Shown one piece after another: positions 19,355 through 26,411 of a DNA stretch of 64,000 nt (its first letter is position 1; every line of letters begins with the position of its first letter). The translations under genes were made by a program, and so were the position numbers. The notes under the pieces are model-generated. The model searched no databases. It was not told the DNA's origin and saw nothing but the letters and a program-made list of their open reading frames with translations. The stretch is from assembly GCA_002699585.1 (NCBI GenBank), contig PABP01000009.1, forward strand, positions 545,750 through 609,749. The letters run 5' to 3'. This DNA comes from Anaerolineaceae bacterium. GTDB taxonomy: Bacteria; Chloroflexota; Anaerolineae; Aggregatilineales; Phototrophicaceae.

Positions 19355-20721
19355 GAAGCTGTCCTCTGGTCGACGCTGGTCGTCTTGGCCAGCGCGGATG
19401 CGTCGCCTGCTTCCTTTAGCCGCGGGAAGTAACCCGTCAGCGTGATCGGATTGGCGAAATGTGAATACCCATAGCTGCGTTTGTAGCGTTCGCTCAATTC
19501 CTGAGCTTCCGCATAGTGTACCTCAAGCTGGTTCATAATCGCAGCCCAGGGACGCTCTCTTACCAGTTCATAGGCATTCTGGCCCATTTGACGCACCCAA
19601 TCACGATCAGCGACCATGCGCCGTGCCGCTTCAGCGAAGGAGGCCGCATTATGTTCACAGATGAGCCCTGTCTGTTCATGATCGACCAATGCGGAGACAG
19701 CCCCTTCATTGGTCACCACACACGGAACACCTGCTGCCATTGCTTCTTGCACTACCTGGCCAAAAGTCTCGTTTGGCCCAGGGAAGAAGAATGCATCTGA
19801 ACTGGCAAAGGCCTCGCTCAGCTCATCACCGACCAGATAGCCCGTGAAGTGTGTATCCGTTTCCGCGAACAAGTCTTCCAGTTCTTCGCGGGTGGCCCCA
19901 TCGCCGACAATCGTCAGCGCGACCTCAGGAATTTTGGCAACTTCCAGCAGCAAATCGACGCATTTTTCATAGGCCAGCCGCCCAACGTACAGCAGCAGCA
20001 AACGGGATGGATCGCGCCCATTTAGCAGCCGTTTGCGCATGGCCTCACTTTTGTATGTGGGGCTGAATCGCTCGATATTGACACCTCGGCCCCAGACTCG
20101 TAGTCGTTTAAAGCCGTTGGATTGCAGGTCGTCCTTCACCATCTGCGTCGGGACCAGGTTGATGTGGCAACCATTGTGCAGGTAGCGCAGCCAGCGCCGG
20201 ATAGGGTTGGATAGGAAGGGCGCGCCATAGCGCTGCGCGTAGCCGGGGAGGTCCGTCTGGTAATTGGCGACCACCGGGATATTCAGGTGGCGTCCTGCCG
20301 CCATGCCATTGACGGTCATCAGGGCGGGGCTGCACAGGTGGATCAAATCCGGCTGGAATTCTTCAATGCGTTTGGCGACATAAGGCGTGGGCAGTGCGAC
20401 CCGTGTCTCAGGGGCACGCGGCAGCGATACGCTCGGCAGCGCGATTACTTCGCTTTTGCCCACGTTCGGCACAGCCGTATCCGGCGCGAAGACGAGCACC
20501 TCGCGGCCTGTCTCCTGCAAATATCGGATTGTCAGATAGGTGGTTTTGCTGACGCCATCGACTTTGGGTAAAAAGGCTTCTGTCAGGACAGCAACGCGCT
20601 GGATATTCGCTTTTGGGTGCGGTGCATACCTGGGATTGACTAGTTCGTAATCGCCGTAGAGATCTGCGCCTTGCGCTGTGTATCGTGCCGCAAATAGTTG
20701 ACGTACTCGATGATCGGCCAT
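19351..20721 (-). CDS. GT4-family glycosyltransferase
   Basis: A 456-residue GT-B glycosyltransferase resembling the PimB/MgtA and UDP-sulfoquinovose:diacylglycerol transferase-like group. The N-terminal domain begins AVLTEAFLPKVDGVS, with a Gly-rich loop for acceptor/donor contact. The C-terminal domain has LYVGRLAYEKCVDLLL and PGPNETFGQVVQEAMAAGVP with the EX7E-type donor-binding Glu residues. Acceptor and product cannot be told from sequence; a membrane glycolipid is plausible. The only start with a proper ribosome site (GGAAGGGA) is the ATG at 20721, which makes an 82-base overlap with the upstream PHP gene. Confidence 0.88.
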   Translation of the reverse strand: MADHRVRQLFAARYTAQGADLYGDYELVNPRYAPHPKANIQRVAVLTEAFLPKVDGVSKTTYLTIRYLQETGREVLVFAPDTAVPNVGKSEVIALPSVSLPRAPETRVALPTPYVAKRIEEFQPDLIHLCSPALMTVNGMAAGRHLNIPVVANYQTDLPGYAQRYGAPFLSNPIRRWLRYLHNGCHINLVPTQMVKDDLQSNGFKRLRVWGRGVNIERFSPTYKSEAMRKRLLNGRDPSRLLLLYVGRLAYEKCVDLLLEVAKIPEVALTIVGDGATREELEDLFAETDTHFTGYLVGDELSEAFASSDAFFFPGPNETFGQVVQEAMAAGVPCVVTNEGAVSALVDHEQTGLICEHNAASFAEAARRMVADRDWVRQMGQNAYELVRERPWAAIMNQLEVHYAEAQELSERYKRSYGYSHFANPITLTGYFPRLKEAGDASALAKTTSVDQRTAS

Positions 20722-21356
20722 GTGTTCCCTTCCGCCACTGTTTGTTTGGCAGCTAATGCGATGCGTAGATCGTCGCTCGTACGGCCAGCGAATCGGGTGA
20801 CACCACTGCCAACAGCTCCAGGGGTGTGGGCGTCACTGCTGCCCGTCATGGCTAGACCTATTCTACGTGCGAAATGACGTGCAATCCAGTTGCTTCCTGG
20901 CGTGACGACACCCGCATTGTGGACTTCTACAGCGTCCAGCCCACAATTGATTAACACATCAGGTCGCTGCCAGTGACGTTTTGCGTTGTGGCGGCTGATG
21001 TCAATCTCGATATGGAAGGGGTGCGCCAGTACGGCCAAACCACCTGCCTCATGGATGGCTGCGACCGTATCGGCCAGGTCCATATCGCGCCGAATCGGTG
21101 TCGTGACCCATAGCGCCAGGATGTGCCCAGCACGGCTGCTGACTTCGACGCCCGGTACAATATCGAACGGATAATGTTGCCGATTTTCATAGGCGCGTAG
21201 GCTGGCATCCAGCGTATCATGGTCGGTGATGGCAATGACATCCAGGTTGGGACGATAGATGGCGATGTAATCCAACAGGTCATCAACGGGTGAAATGCCA
21301 TCGCTAGCAGTGGTGTGGACATGCAGGTCCGCAGTGCCGTGGTAGGGAATGTGCAT
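20640..21356 (-). CDS. PHP-domain metal-dependent phosphoesterase
   Basis: A 238-residue PHP domain. Metal-binding motifs are ADLHVHTTASDG near the N-terminus, ITDHDTLD, GVEVSS, LAHPFH and SSDAH near the C-terminus. The family includes the 3',5'-nucleotide phosphatase/RNase AM (YciV) type and histidinol phosphatases; the exact substrate cannot be read here. The ATG at 21356 has AGGA seven bases upstream; the frame also contains a TTG two codons earlier without better spacing. The 3' end overlaps the glycosyltransferase gene by 82 bases. Confidence 0.88.
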   Translation of the reverse strand: MHIPYHGTADLHVHTTASDGISPVDDLLDYIAIYRPNLDVIAITDHDTLDASLRAYENRQHYPFDIVPGVEVSSRAGHILALWVTTPIRRDMDLADTVAAIHEAGGLAVLAHPFHIEIDISRHNAKRHWQRPDVLINCGLDAVEVHNAGVVTPGSNWIARHFARRIGLAMTGSSDAHTPGAVGSGVTRFAGRTSDDLRIALAAKQTVAEGNTWPIIEYVNYLRHDTQRKAQISTAITN

Positions 21357-21499
21357 GAACAATCCTCACATGGGATGGATACCTTGTAAACATAGCCAAC
21401 CCATATGAAATCGTTGTTAAGTATTGTGCCGCCTTTTGATTATGAAATATGGAAAAATAGGCGCATCTTTTTAACAGTGCTGTGTGTGATTTAACGCAA

Positions 21500-21530
21500 A
21501 ACAGGGCCGTTATAGGCCCTGTTCATTTTT
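21500..21530 (-). terminator. Terminator-like hairpin after the cytochrome c gene
   Basis: Nine-base-pair stem AACAGGGCC/GGCCCTGTT with a six-base loop. On the minus strand it is followed by only a short T run, so it may be a weak terminator for the gene ending at 21551. Confidence 0.6.
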
Positions 21531-21550
21531 AAGCCAGTTGGGCTTTGTAT

Positions 21551-22258
21551 TTATTCGCTGGGTAACGTCTGCAAATAGGCGATCAAGTTATAAATTTGCT
21601 GATCGGTCAGTTCGCCCGTTTCGCCGTAAATCGGCATGTGCTGTGCCTGGTCAGCGAATTCCGGCACGAGATAAGCCTGCGAATTATAGATCGAGTTGTA
21701 CATATAGGTCAGCGGACCTTCACCCTCGACGCGGCTGCCAGCACGCTCGTTGATGCCGATCAAAGATGGCCCCACGCCTGCAACGTCTTCTTCTACATTG
21801 TGGCAGTTGGAGCAGGCCCAAACCTGGCCATCGCTCAATGCCAACGTTTCATGGAATAGGGTATCGCCTTCGCTAGCAGAGGCCAAGCTGACGAAGAATT
21901 CAATGTCAGCTTCACGGGCTTCATCGATGGGGCCTGCTGCTTGGCCACTGTCAGCCGCTTCAGCATCGGCTGTTTCTTCAGTTGGCTCTGCGGCTGGCTC
22001 ATCGGTCGGTTCTGCTGTGGGTTCTGCAGTCGGTTCTTCGGTGGGTGTCGCCGTTGGTGGGACAGGTGTTTCAGTCGGCGGGATGACCGTCGCTGTGGGC
22101 TGGGCCGCCACGCCACTGCTGTCGATGATGCTGGAGCTCGCATTAGACGGCGATGTGCTGGTAGGGAGGTAAGCAGGCGATGCTGGCGTGCCACATGCGG
22201 CCAGGGCCAGGGCGCTCACGCTTAATAACGCGAAGAGTCGGTTTATTCGTATCATCAT
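21551..22258 (-). CDS. Lipoprotein cytochrome c with Pro/Thr linker
   Basis: A 235-residue exported mono-haem cytochrome c. The N-terminus is a lipoprotein signal ending in ALAAC, followed by a long disordered linker of repeated PTAEPT-type units (about residues 45-110) that would hold the haem domain away from the membrane. The haem site is CSNCH, and the Met in QHMPIYGE is a likely sixth ligand. A role in surface electron transfer is inferred. The frame opens upstream, but tandem ATGs at 22258 and 22255 give the correct signal peptide. A minus-strand promoter lies just upstream. Confidence 0.9.
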   Translation of the reverse strand: MMIRINRLFALLSVSALALAACGTPASPAYLPTSTSPSNASSSIIDSSGVAAQPTATVIPPTETPVPPTATPTEEPTAEPTAEPTDEPAAEPTEETADAEAADSGQAAGPIDEAREADIEFFVSLASASEGDTLFHETLALSDGQVWACSNCHNVEEDVAGVGPSLIGINERAGSRVEGEGPLTYMYNSIYNSQAYLVPEFADQAQHMPIYGETGELTDQQIYNLIAYLQTLPSE

Positions 22259-22304
22259 TTGCTCTCGCACTCTTGGTATTGTGAACAACTTAACAATAAC
22301 GACG

Positions 22305-22333
22305 AGTATACCGTTGGCTTTCTGGCAGCACAA
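22305..22333 (-). promoter_or_regulatory. Probable promoter of the cytochrome c gene
   Basis: On the minus strand, TTGTGC at 22333-22328 and TATACT at 22310-22305 are separated by 17 bases. It lies about 47 bases upstream of the ATG. Confidence 0.45.
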
Positions 22334-22382
22334 CGGCGACTGTCTAAAAGTTATATGTGCAACTTGGCCATTTTATCGCCGA

Positions 22383-22411
22383 TTGACGCTATTTTTACGG
22401 TCCGATACAAT
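22383..22411 (+). promoter_or_regulatory. Promoter of miaB
   Basis: TTGACG at 22383-22388 and TACAAT at 22406-22411 with a 17-base spacer, about 40 bases upstream of the start codon. This is a near-consensus housekeeping sigma-factor promoter. Confidence 0.65.
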
Positions 22412-22451
22412 ACCTCTATTCCGTCAATAGGCGAAAGACCATAACAAAACC

Positions 22452-23828
22452 ATGCGCTACCATATCTACACGCTCGGTTGCCAGATGAACGTTGCAGATT
22501 CACAACGGCTTGCGTCGGAGATGGAACGCCTCGGCCATAGTGCCGCTAGCGATCCGGATGATGCCGAGATTTACGTTGTCAACACCTGTGTGGTGCGTCA
22601 GAGCGCCGAGGATAAAGCCTTTGGCCGCTTGAACATCCTTAAGGGACTTAAGGAAAAGAATCCTGATAAGATTATTGGCGTAATGGGATGCTTGGTTGGC
22701 GTCCGTGACCCGCTGTATTTGCGCAAACGTCTGCCTTATGTCGATGTCTTTATGTCACCGTCAGAGCCGCAGCCGATGGTCAGCTTCTTAGAAGATCGCT
22801 TTGCTGAATCCGAAGTGCTCGCTATAGAAGCCCAGGAACGTGAATCGCGGGATCGTGTGCAGGATGGAGAAATTATCCTGCCGCTGCACGAGCGCGACAG
22901 CCTGGTAACAGCCCATGTACCGGTGGTACTGGGTTGCTCCCATGCGTGCACCTTTTGCATTATTCCATATCGCCGGGGTGTCGAGCGCAGCCGCAGCGTG
23001 GGCGAAATTGTCGCCCATGTACGCAGCTTGGCTGCTCAGGGCGTCAAAGAAGTGACGCTGCTGGGCCAGATCGTAGATCGCTACGGCAAAGACATTCCCG
23101 ATGGTCCCGACTTGGCCGACCTGTTGCGCATTACGCATGACGTCGCTGAAGAAATGGGCATCGAACGCATTCGCTTCCTGACCAGTCATCCCAACTGGAT
23201 GACCGACAAGCTGCTGGATACCGTCGCTGAATTGCCGCGTGTGATGCCCGTCATCGAAGTGCCTGTCCAGGCAGGCGATGACCAGGTGCTGGCCAATATG
23301 CGTCGTGGTTATACGAATGCCCAGTATCGTCGTCTGGTCGCCAAGATCCGTAAACGGATTCCAAACGTCGCCGTTCACACGGACATTATTGTTGGCTTCC
23401 CTGGCGAAACAGAAGCCCAGTTCATGAAGACTTATGAACTGTTGGCCGACCTGAAGTTGGATAAGGCTCATCTGGCGCGTTATAGTCCACGTCCACATAC
23501 CGTTAGTGATCGCCGTATGGAGGATGACGTTCCGGCAGAAGAGAAAAAGCGTCGTCATGCCATGCTCGATGACCTGCAAGCTCAGGTCGTCGGTGAAATT
23601 AACCAGCAATTCCTGGGTCAGATCGTGCCCGTTTTGATCGAAGACAAGCATCGGGGTAAGTGGCGCGGTCGCACGCCGCAGAACAAGCTGGTGTTTATCG
23701 AGAGCGATCAGGTCAGCAAAGGGCAGGTGGTCGATGTCCAGATTACCTGGACCGGTCCCTATAGTATGCAGGGCCGTTTGCCGAGCGCCCAGCAGGCCGA
23801 TGAGCCGCTGGTTATCATGGCCGGATAG
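22452..23828 (+). CDS. miaB: tRNA-2-methylthio-N6-dimethylallyladenosine synthase
   Basis: A radical-SAM methylthiotransferase that methylthiolates i6A37 in tRNAs reading UNN codons. The UPF0004 N-terminal domain supplies three cluster cysteines in LGCQMN, VNTCVVR and VMGCLVG. The radical-SAM motif is CSHACTFC (C-x3-C-x2-C) near residue 160, and a TRAM domain closes the C-terminus. At 458 residues it has normal length. MiaB is preferred over RimO/MtaB because of the LGCQMN and EDKAFGRL signatures. Confidence 0.92.
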   Translation: MRYHIYTLGCQMNVADSQRLASEMERLGHSAASDPDDAEIYVVNTCVVRQSAEDKAFGRLNILKGLKEKNPDKIIGVMGCLVGVRDPLYLRKRLPYVDVFMSPSEPQPMVSFLEDRFAESEVLAIEAQERESRDRVQDGEIILPLHERDSLVTAHVPVVLGCSHACTFCIIPYRRGVERSRSVGEIVAHVRSLAAQGVKEVTLLGQIVDRYGKDIPDGPDLADLLRITHDVAEEMGIERIRFLTSHPNWMTDKLLDTVAELPRVMPVIEVPVQAGDDQVLANMRRGYTNAQYRRLVAKIRKRIPNVAVHTDIIVGFPGETEAQFMKTYELLADLKLDKAHLARYSPRPHTVSDRRMEDDVPAEEKKRRHAMLDDLQAQVVGEINQQFLGQIVPVLIEDKHRGKWRGRTPQNKLVFIESDQVSKGQVVDVQITWTGPYSMQGRLPSAQQADEPLVIMAG

Positions 23829-24011
23829 CCGCTTGGATAGATCCTTAATTTGCAGCGAAATAGGTGTGCGGCTAAAATTGCGTTAGAGCGCACGCTTGCA
23901 AGTGAGACAGGTGATACCGCTTGAAGTCGTTTCGTTGGGCATCTACCTGCACTTTTTATTGACTTCGCAGTCGTATGCGTGTTATTGAATGACCAATTGG
24001 AGGCCAGGCGT

Positions 24012-24650
24012 ATGCCACCTGAGCATAAAAAATCAGGATATTACTATCCAAACAAGTTCGCCCGCATTACGCTCGACGCGATGCAAGAAGTGATGGGCGA
24101 AAATGGCTTAAACGCGATCTTGAACCTGGCTGGCTTATCCGAGTACATCGGTAACTTTCCGCCAGATAATCTGGAAAAAGAATACGACTTTGCGGATTAT
24201 ACTGCCTTGAATATCGCGTTGGAAGAAATGTATGGTCCCCGTGGTGGGCGTGGCTTGGCGCTGCGTGCCGGTCGTGCGACCTTTGCCCAGGGCTTACGTG
24301 CCTTCGGTGCACTGGCGGGTGTGGGTGATCTTGCCTTTAAGGGATTGCCCCTGAATGCCAAACTCAAAATCGGCGTTCCGGCGATGGCCAACATCTTCTC
24401 GCAATTCTCAGACCAGATTTCCAACGTCTATGACGAAGGCAGTGACAAAATCATCTACACGTTGGAGCGCTGCCCCATGTGCTGGGATCGTAAATCCGAC
24501 CGGGCCGTATGCTTCGTTGGTCAGGGCTTGCTGCAAGAAGGCTTGCGTTGGGTATCCGGCGGCAGCGAATTCAAAGTAGATATGGAAACGTGCATCGCCA
24601 AGGGTGATGACATGGGCCGCTATGCCATCTACAAAGAACCGATCAGTTAG
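24012..24650 (+). CDS. V4R (4-vinyl reductase-like) domain protein
   Basis: A 212-residue soluble protein whose C-terminal half resembles the V4R hydrocarbon/small-molecule binding domain, with cysteines in RCPMCWDR, AVCFVGQGLLQEGLRW and METCIAKGDD. V4R domains occur in bacteriochlorophyll-related BchJ and in many sensor proteins; here no output domain is present. The ATG at 24012 follows an excellent GGAGG (eight-base spacing), so the frame upstream to 23979 is not used. It is a single-gene unit closed by a terminator. Function is unassigned. Confidence 0.72.
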   Translation: MPPEHKKSGYYYPNKFARITLDAMQEVMGENGLNAILNLAGLSEYIGNFPPDNLEKEYDFADYTALNIALEEMYGPRGGRGLALRAGRATFAQGLRAFGALAGVGDLAFKGLPLNAKLKIGVPAMANIFSQFSDQISNVYDEGSDKIIYTLERCPMCWDRKSDRAVCFVGQGLLQEGLRWVSGGSEFKVDMETCIAKGDDMGRYAIYKEPIS

Positions 24651-24706
24651 CTGCTTGCGCATGGACCCTGCACAGTCCGACTATCGGGCTTGAAAATGCT
24701 ATTGAT

Positions 24707-24737
24707 AACCCTGATGCTGTCGTATCGGGGTTTTTTA
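24707..24737 (+). terminator. Rho-independent terminator of the V4R gene
   Basis: Stem AACCCTGAT/ATCGGGGTT (one G-T pair) with an eight-base loop and a run of six T after the stem. Confidence 0.85.
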
Positions 24738-24974
24738 TTGCTACTTGCTTTACATAAGCGGCGTTTTTATGTGTTTTATATGATGTCAGGCGAACCTCAG
24801 GGCTAAAATGGTTGTCTTATAAGGTGAGGACATCACATAATGTGTGGCCCAACCACACTTGAAGCCGTTCGCTTTGTCGTGTGTGTCAAGGTAGTGATAG
24901 AATGGTAGATGGCAGGTTAGTGAACGTGACTGACGTTACCGATCATGCGTTACGCCAGAGAGGATACAGATCAT
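24738..24974. other. Intergenic region upstream of the CARDB lipoprotein gene
   Basis: No gene is seen in this stretch, which together with the terminator spans 324 bases. It contains a small hairpin TGTGTGG-CCCAA-CCACAC around 24841-24858 and a possible promoter, TTGTCG at 24874-24879 with TAGAAT at 24898-24903 (18-base spacer). Confidence 0.4.
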
Positions 24975-26150
24975 ATGCGCGGTGCGATTTATACAGGGAT
25001 TCTTGCGCTTTTTATAGCGGTTGCCTGTAACCTGGGTGGCAGTGCCACCCCAACCCCAACTCCAGAGCCGATTTTGACATCGGAGCCAACCGGCAAACCG
25101 CGTGTTTCGATTGTTTCGCCCAGTAGTGGAGCCGAGTTCACGGTCGATGAACCCGTTCTAGTGAGTGTCAATGCGACCGATTCCGTCGGTATTACGCGCA
25201 TCCAGCTCTTTGCTGAAGGTGCGGTTGTCAAAACCATTACGGCTGAAGATCCGGCGGGCGAACCGACGCTTTCCGCATTACTAGATTACACGCCGCGTGC
25301 TGCCGGGGAAGTCAACCTCCAGGTCCTGGCGTTCCGTAATTCCACACCCAGCGACCCTGTCGAAATTGCCATCGTCATCATGGACGAAGATACCTCGTCT
25401 GGTAGTGGAAATTCCGGCAGCGGCAACTCTGGTAGTGGCAGTTCGGGCAGTGGTAGCTCTGGTAGTGGCGGTACAGGCATCCAGATTCCGAATGATGGCA
25501 TCTGCCGTGCGTTGACCAACGTTGGCCTTAACTTCAGAAGCCAACCAACGACCGCCGTTGATAATATCATCACCACATTGCCAGCTGGGACGCTCGCGCC
25601 GATTATTGCGCGCCTGCCAGATAACAGTTGGTGGAAGCTGCAATTTGGCATCAACGTGGGTTGGGTGAGTGCCCAATTTACGACTGAGTACGGTATCTGT
25701 TCCAACGTTCCGGTCGAGGTCTTCAATCCGACAGCTACGCCAACGGCGACATCTGCGGCGACAAATACGCCGACACCCACGCCGACGCCGACCCATACCA
25801 GCATTCCGCAGAGGCCGGACTTGATTATTCCAACCATCGTTGTCGAAGATGATGCGGTGATTCCATCGGGCGAAACAGAAGTGACGGTTACGATTGCAGT
25901 CACAGTGACCAATATCGCCTTTGGCAGCAGTGGACCTTTTGCTGCGACCATGCGTATCGGTTCCGATACCTATGATCTGGCTAGTGTATCGGGGCTTGGC
26001 CAGGGGCAGAGCATCGTGTTGACGCAGGATGTCACTTTCGATGCTGTCGGCGAGTACGATGTGCGTGTCGATGTCGACCCGGATGATCTGGTTGATGAAG
26101 TCAGCGAAGTCAACAATCGCGGTGACATCACCATTGAAGTGACCAACTAG
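24975..26150 (+). CDS. Secreted lipoprotein with Ig-like, SH3-like and CARDB domains
   Basis: 391 residues. A lipoprotein signal ends in AVAC at about residue 18. It is followed by a short Pro/Thr stretch, an Ig-like module (about 40-130, with PRVSIVSPSSGAEF), a Gly/Ser repeat linker, an SH3-like module (LNFRSQPTTAVDNIITTLPAG with WWKLQ and GWVSAQF), a second Pro/Thr linker and a C-terminal CARDB-type adhesion module ending in VDEVSEVNNRGD. The design suggests a surface-anchored binding or structural protein. An ATG at 24945 is in frame, but the ATG at 24975 with AGAGGA upstream gives the proper signal peptide. Confidence 0.8.
   Translation: MRGAIYTGILALFIAVACNLGGSATPTPTPEPILTSEPTGKPRVSIVSPSSGAEFTVDEPVLVSVNATDSVGITRIQLFAEGAVVKTITAEDPAGEPTLSALLDYTPRAAGEVNLQVLAFRNSTPSDPVEIAIVIMDEDTSSGSGNSGSGNSGSGSSGSGSSGSGGTGIQIPNDGICRALTNVGLNFRSQPTTAVDNIITTLPAGTLAPIIARLPDNSWWKLQFGINVGWVSAQFTTEYGICSNVPVEVFNPTATPTATSAATNTPTPTPTPTHTSIPQRPDLIIPTIVVEDDAVIPSGETEVTVTIAVTVTNIAFGSSGPFAATMRIGSDTYDLASVSGLGQGQSIVLTQDVTFDAVGEYDVRVDVDPDDLVDEVSEVNNRGDITIEVTN
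25399..25470 (+). repeat. Short Gly-Ser coding repeat
   Basis: Imperfect tandem units encoding SGSGN/SGSGS in the linker of the lipoprotein. This is an in-frame coding microrepeat prone to length variation, not a regulatory array. Confidence 0.75.
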
Positions 26151-26374
26151 CCGCTGTGGCTGGCGTCGCCTGATAGTGACAAGGAATGGCGTGACCCTGC
26201 AAGCGCATGGCCACGCCCATCTTTGAGCGGACCAACGAAATTCATAGCATATTGTGGTTATCTGTTAATTGGATTGCTGCAATAGGTTTCTGTTAATCGA
26301 ATGGCCAAACTCGATGTGCGCTTGAATTAAGCCTGCGGACCGTTCAAAGACGTGTAGAATGTTATTGGGAAGTG

Positions 26375-26399
26375 CCTGTACCACGTAGTACCTGTACCA
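26375..26399 (+). repeat. Direct repeat upstream of the 889-residue mosaic gene
   Basis: CCTGTACCA occurs at 26375-26383 and again at 26391-26399, just before the GAGGG ribosome site at 26401. The spacing (16 bases start to start) and placement would suit an operator or a translational element, but no regulator is known. Confidence 0.4.
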
Positions 26400-26411
26400 A
26401 GAGGGAACACG

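Noticed and set aside
22788-23651. 287-codon minus-strand frame opposite miaB
   Set aside because: It lies entirely antisense to a well-conserved gene and has no family resemblance.
25399-25470. Regular short repeats considered as a CRISPR-like array
   Set aside because: Units are 9-15 bases, in frame, and encode a Gly/Ser linker; there are no spacers.
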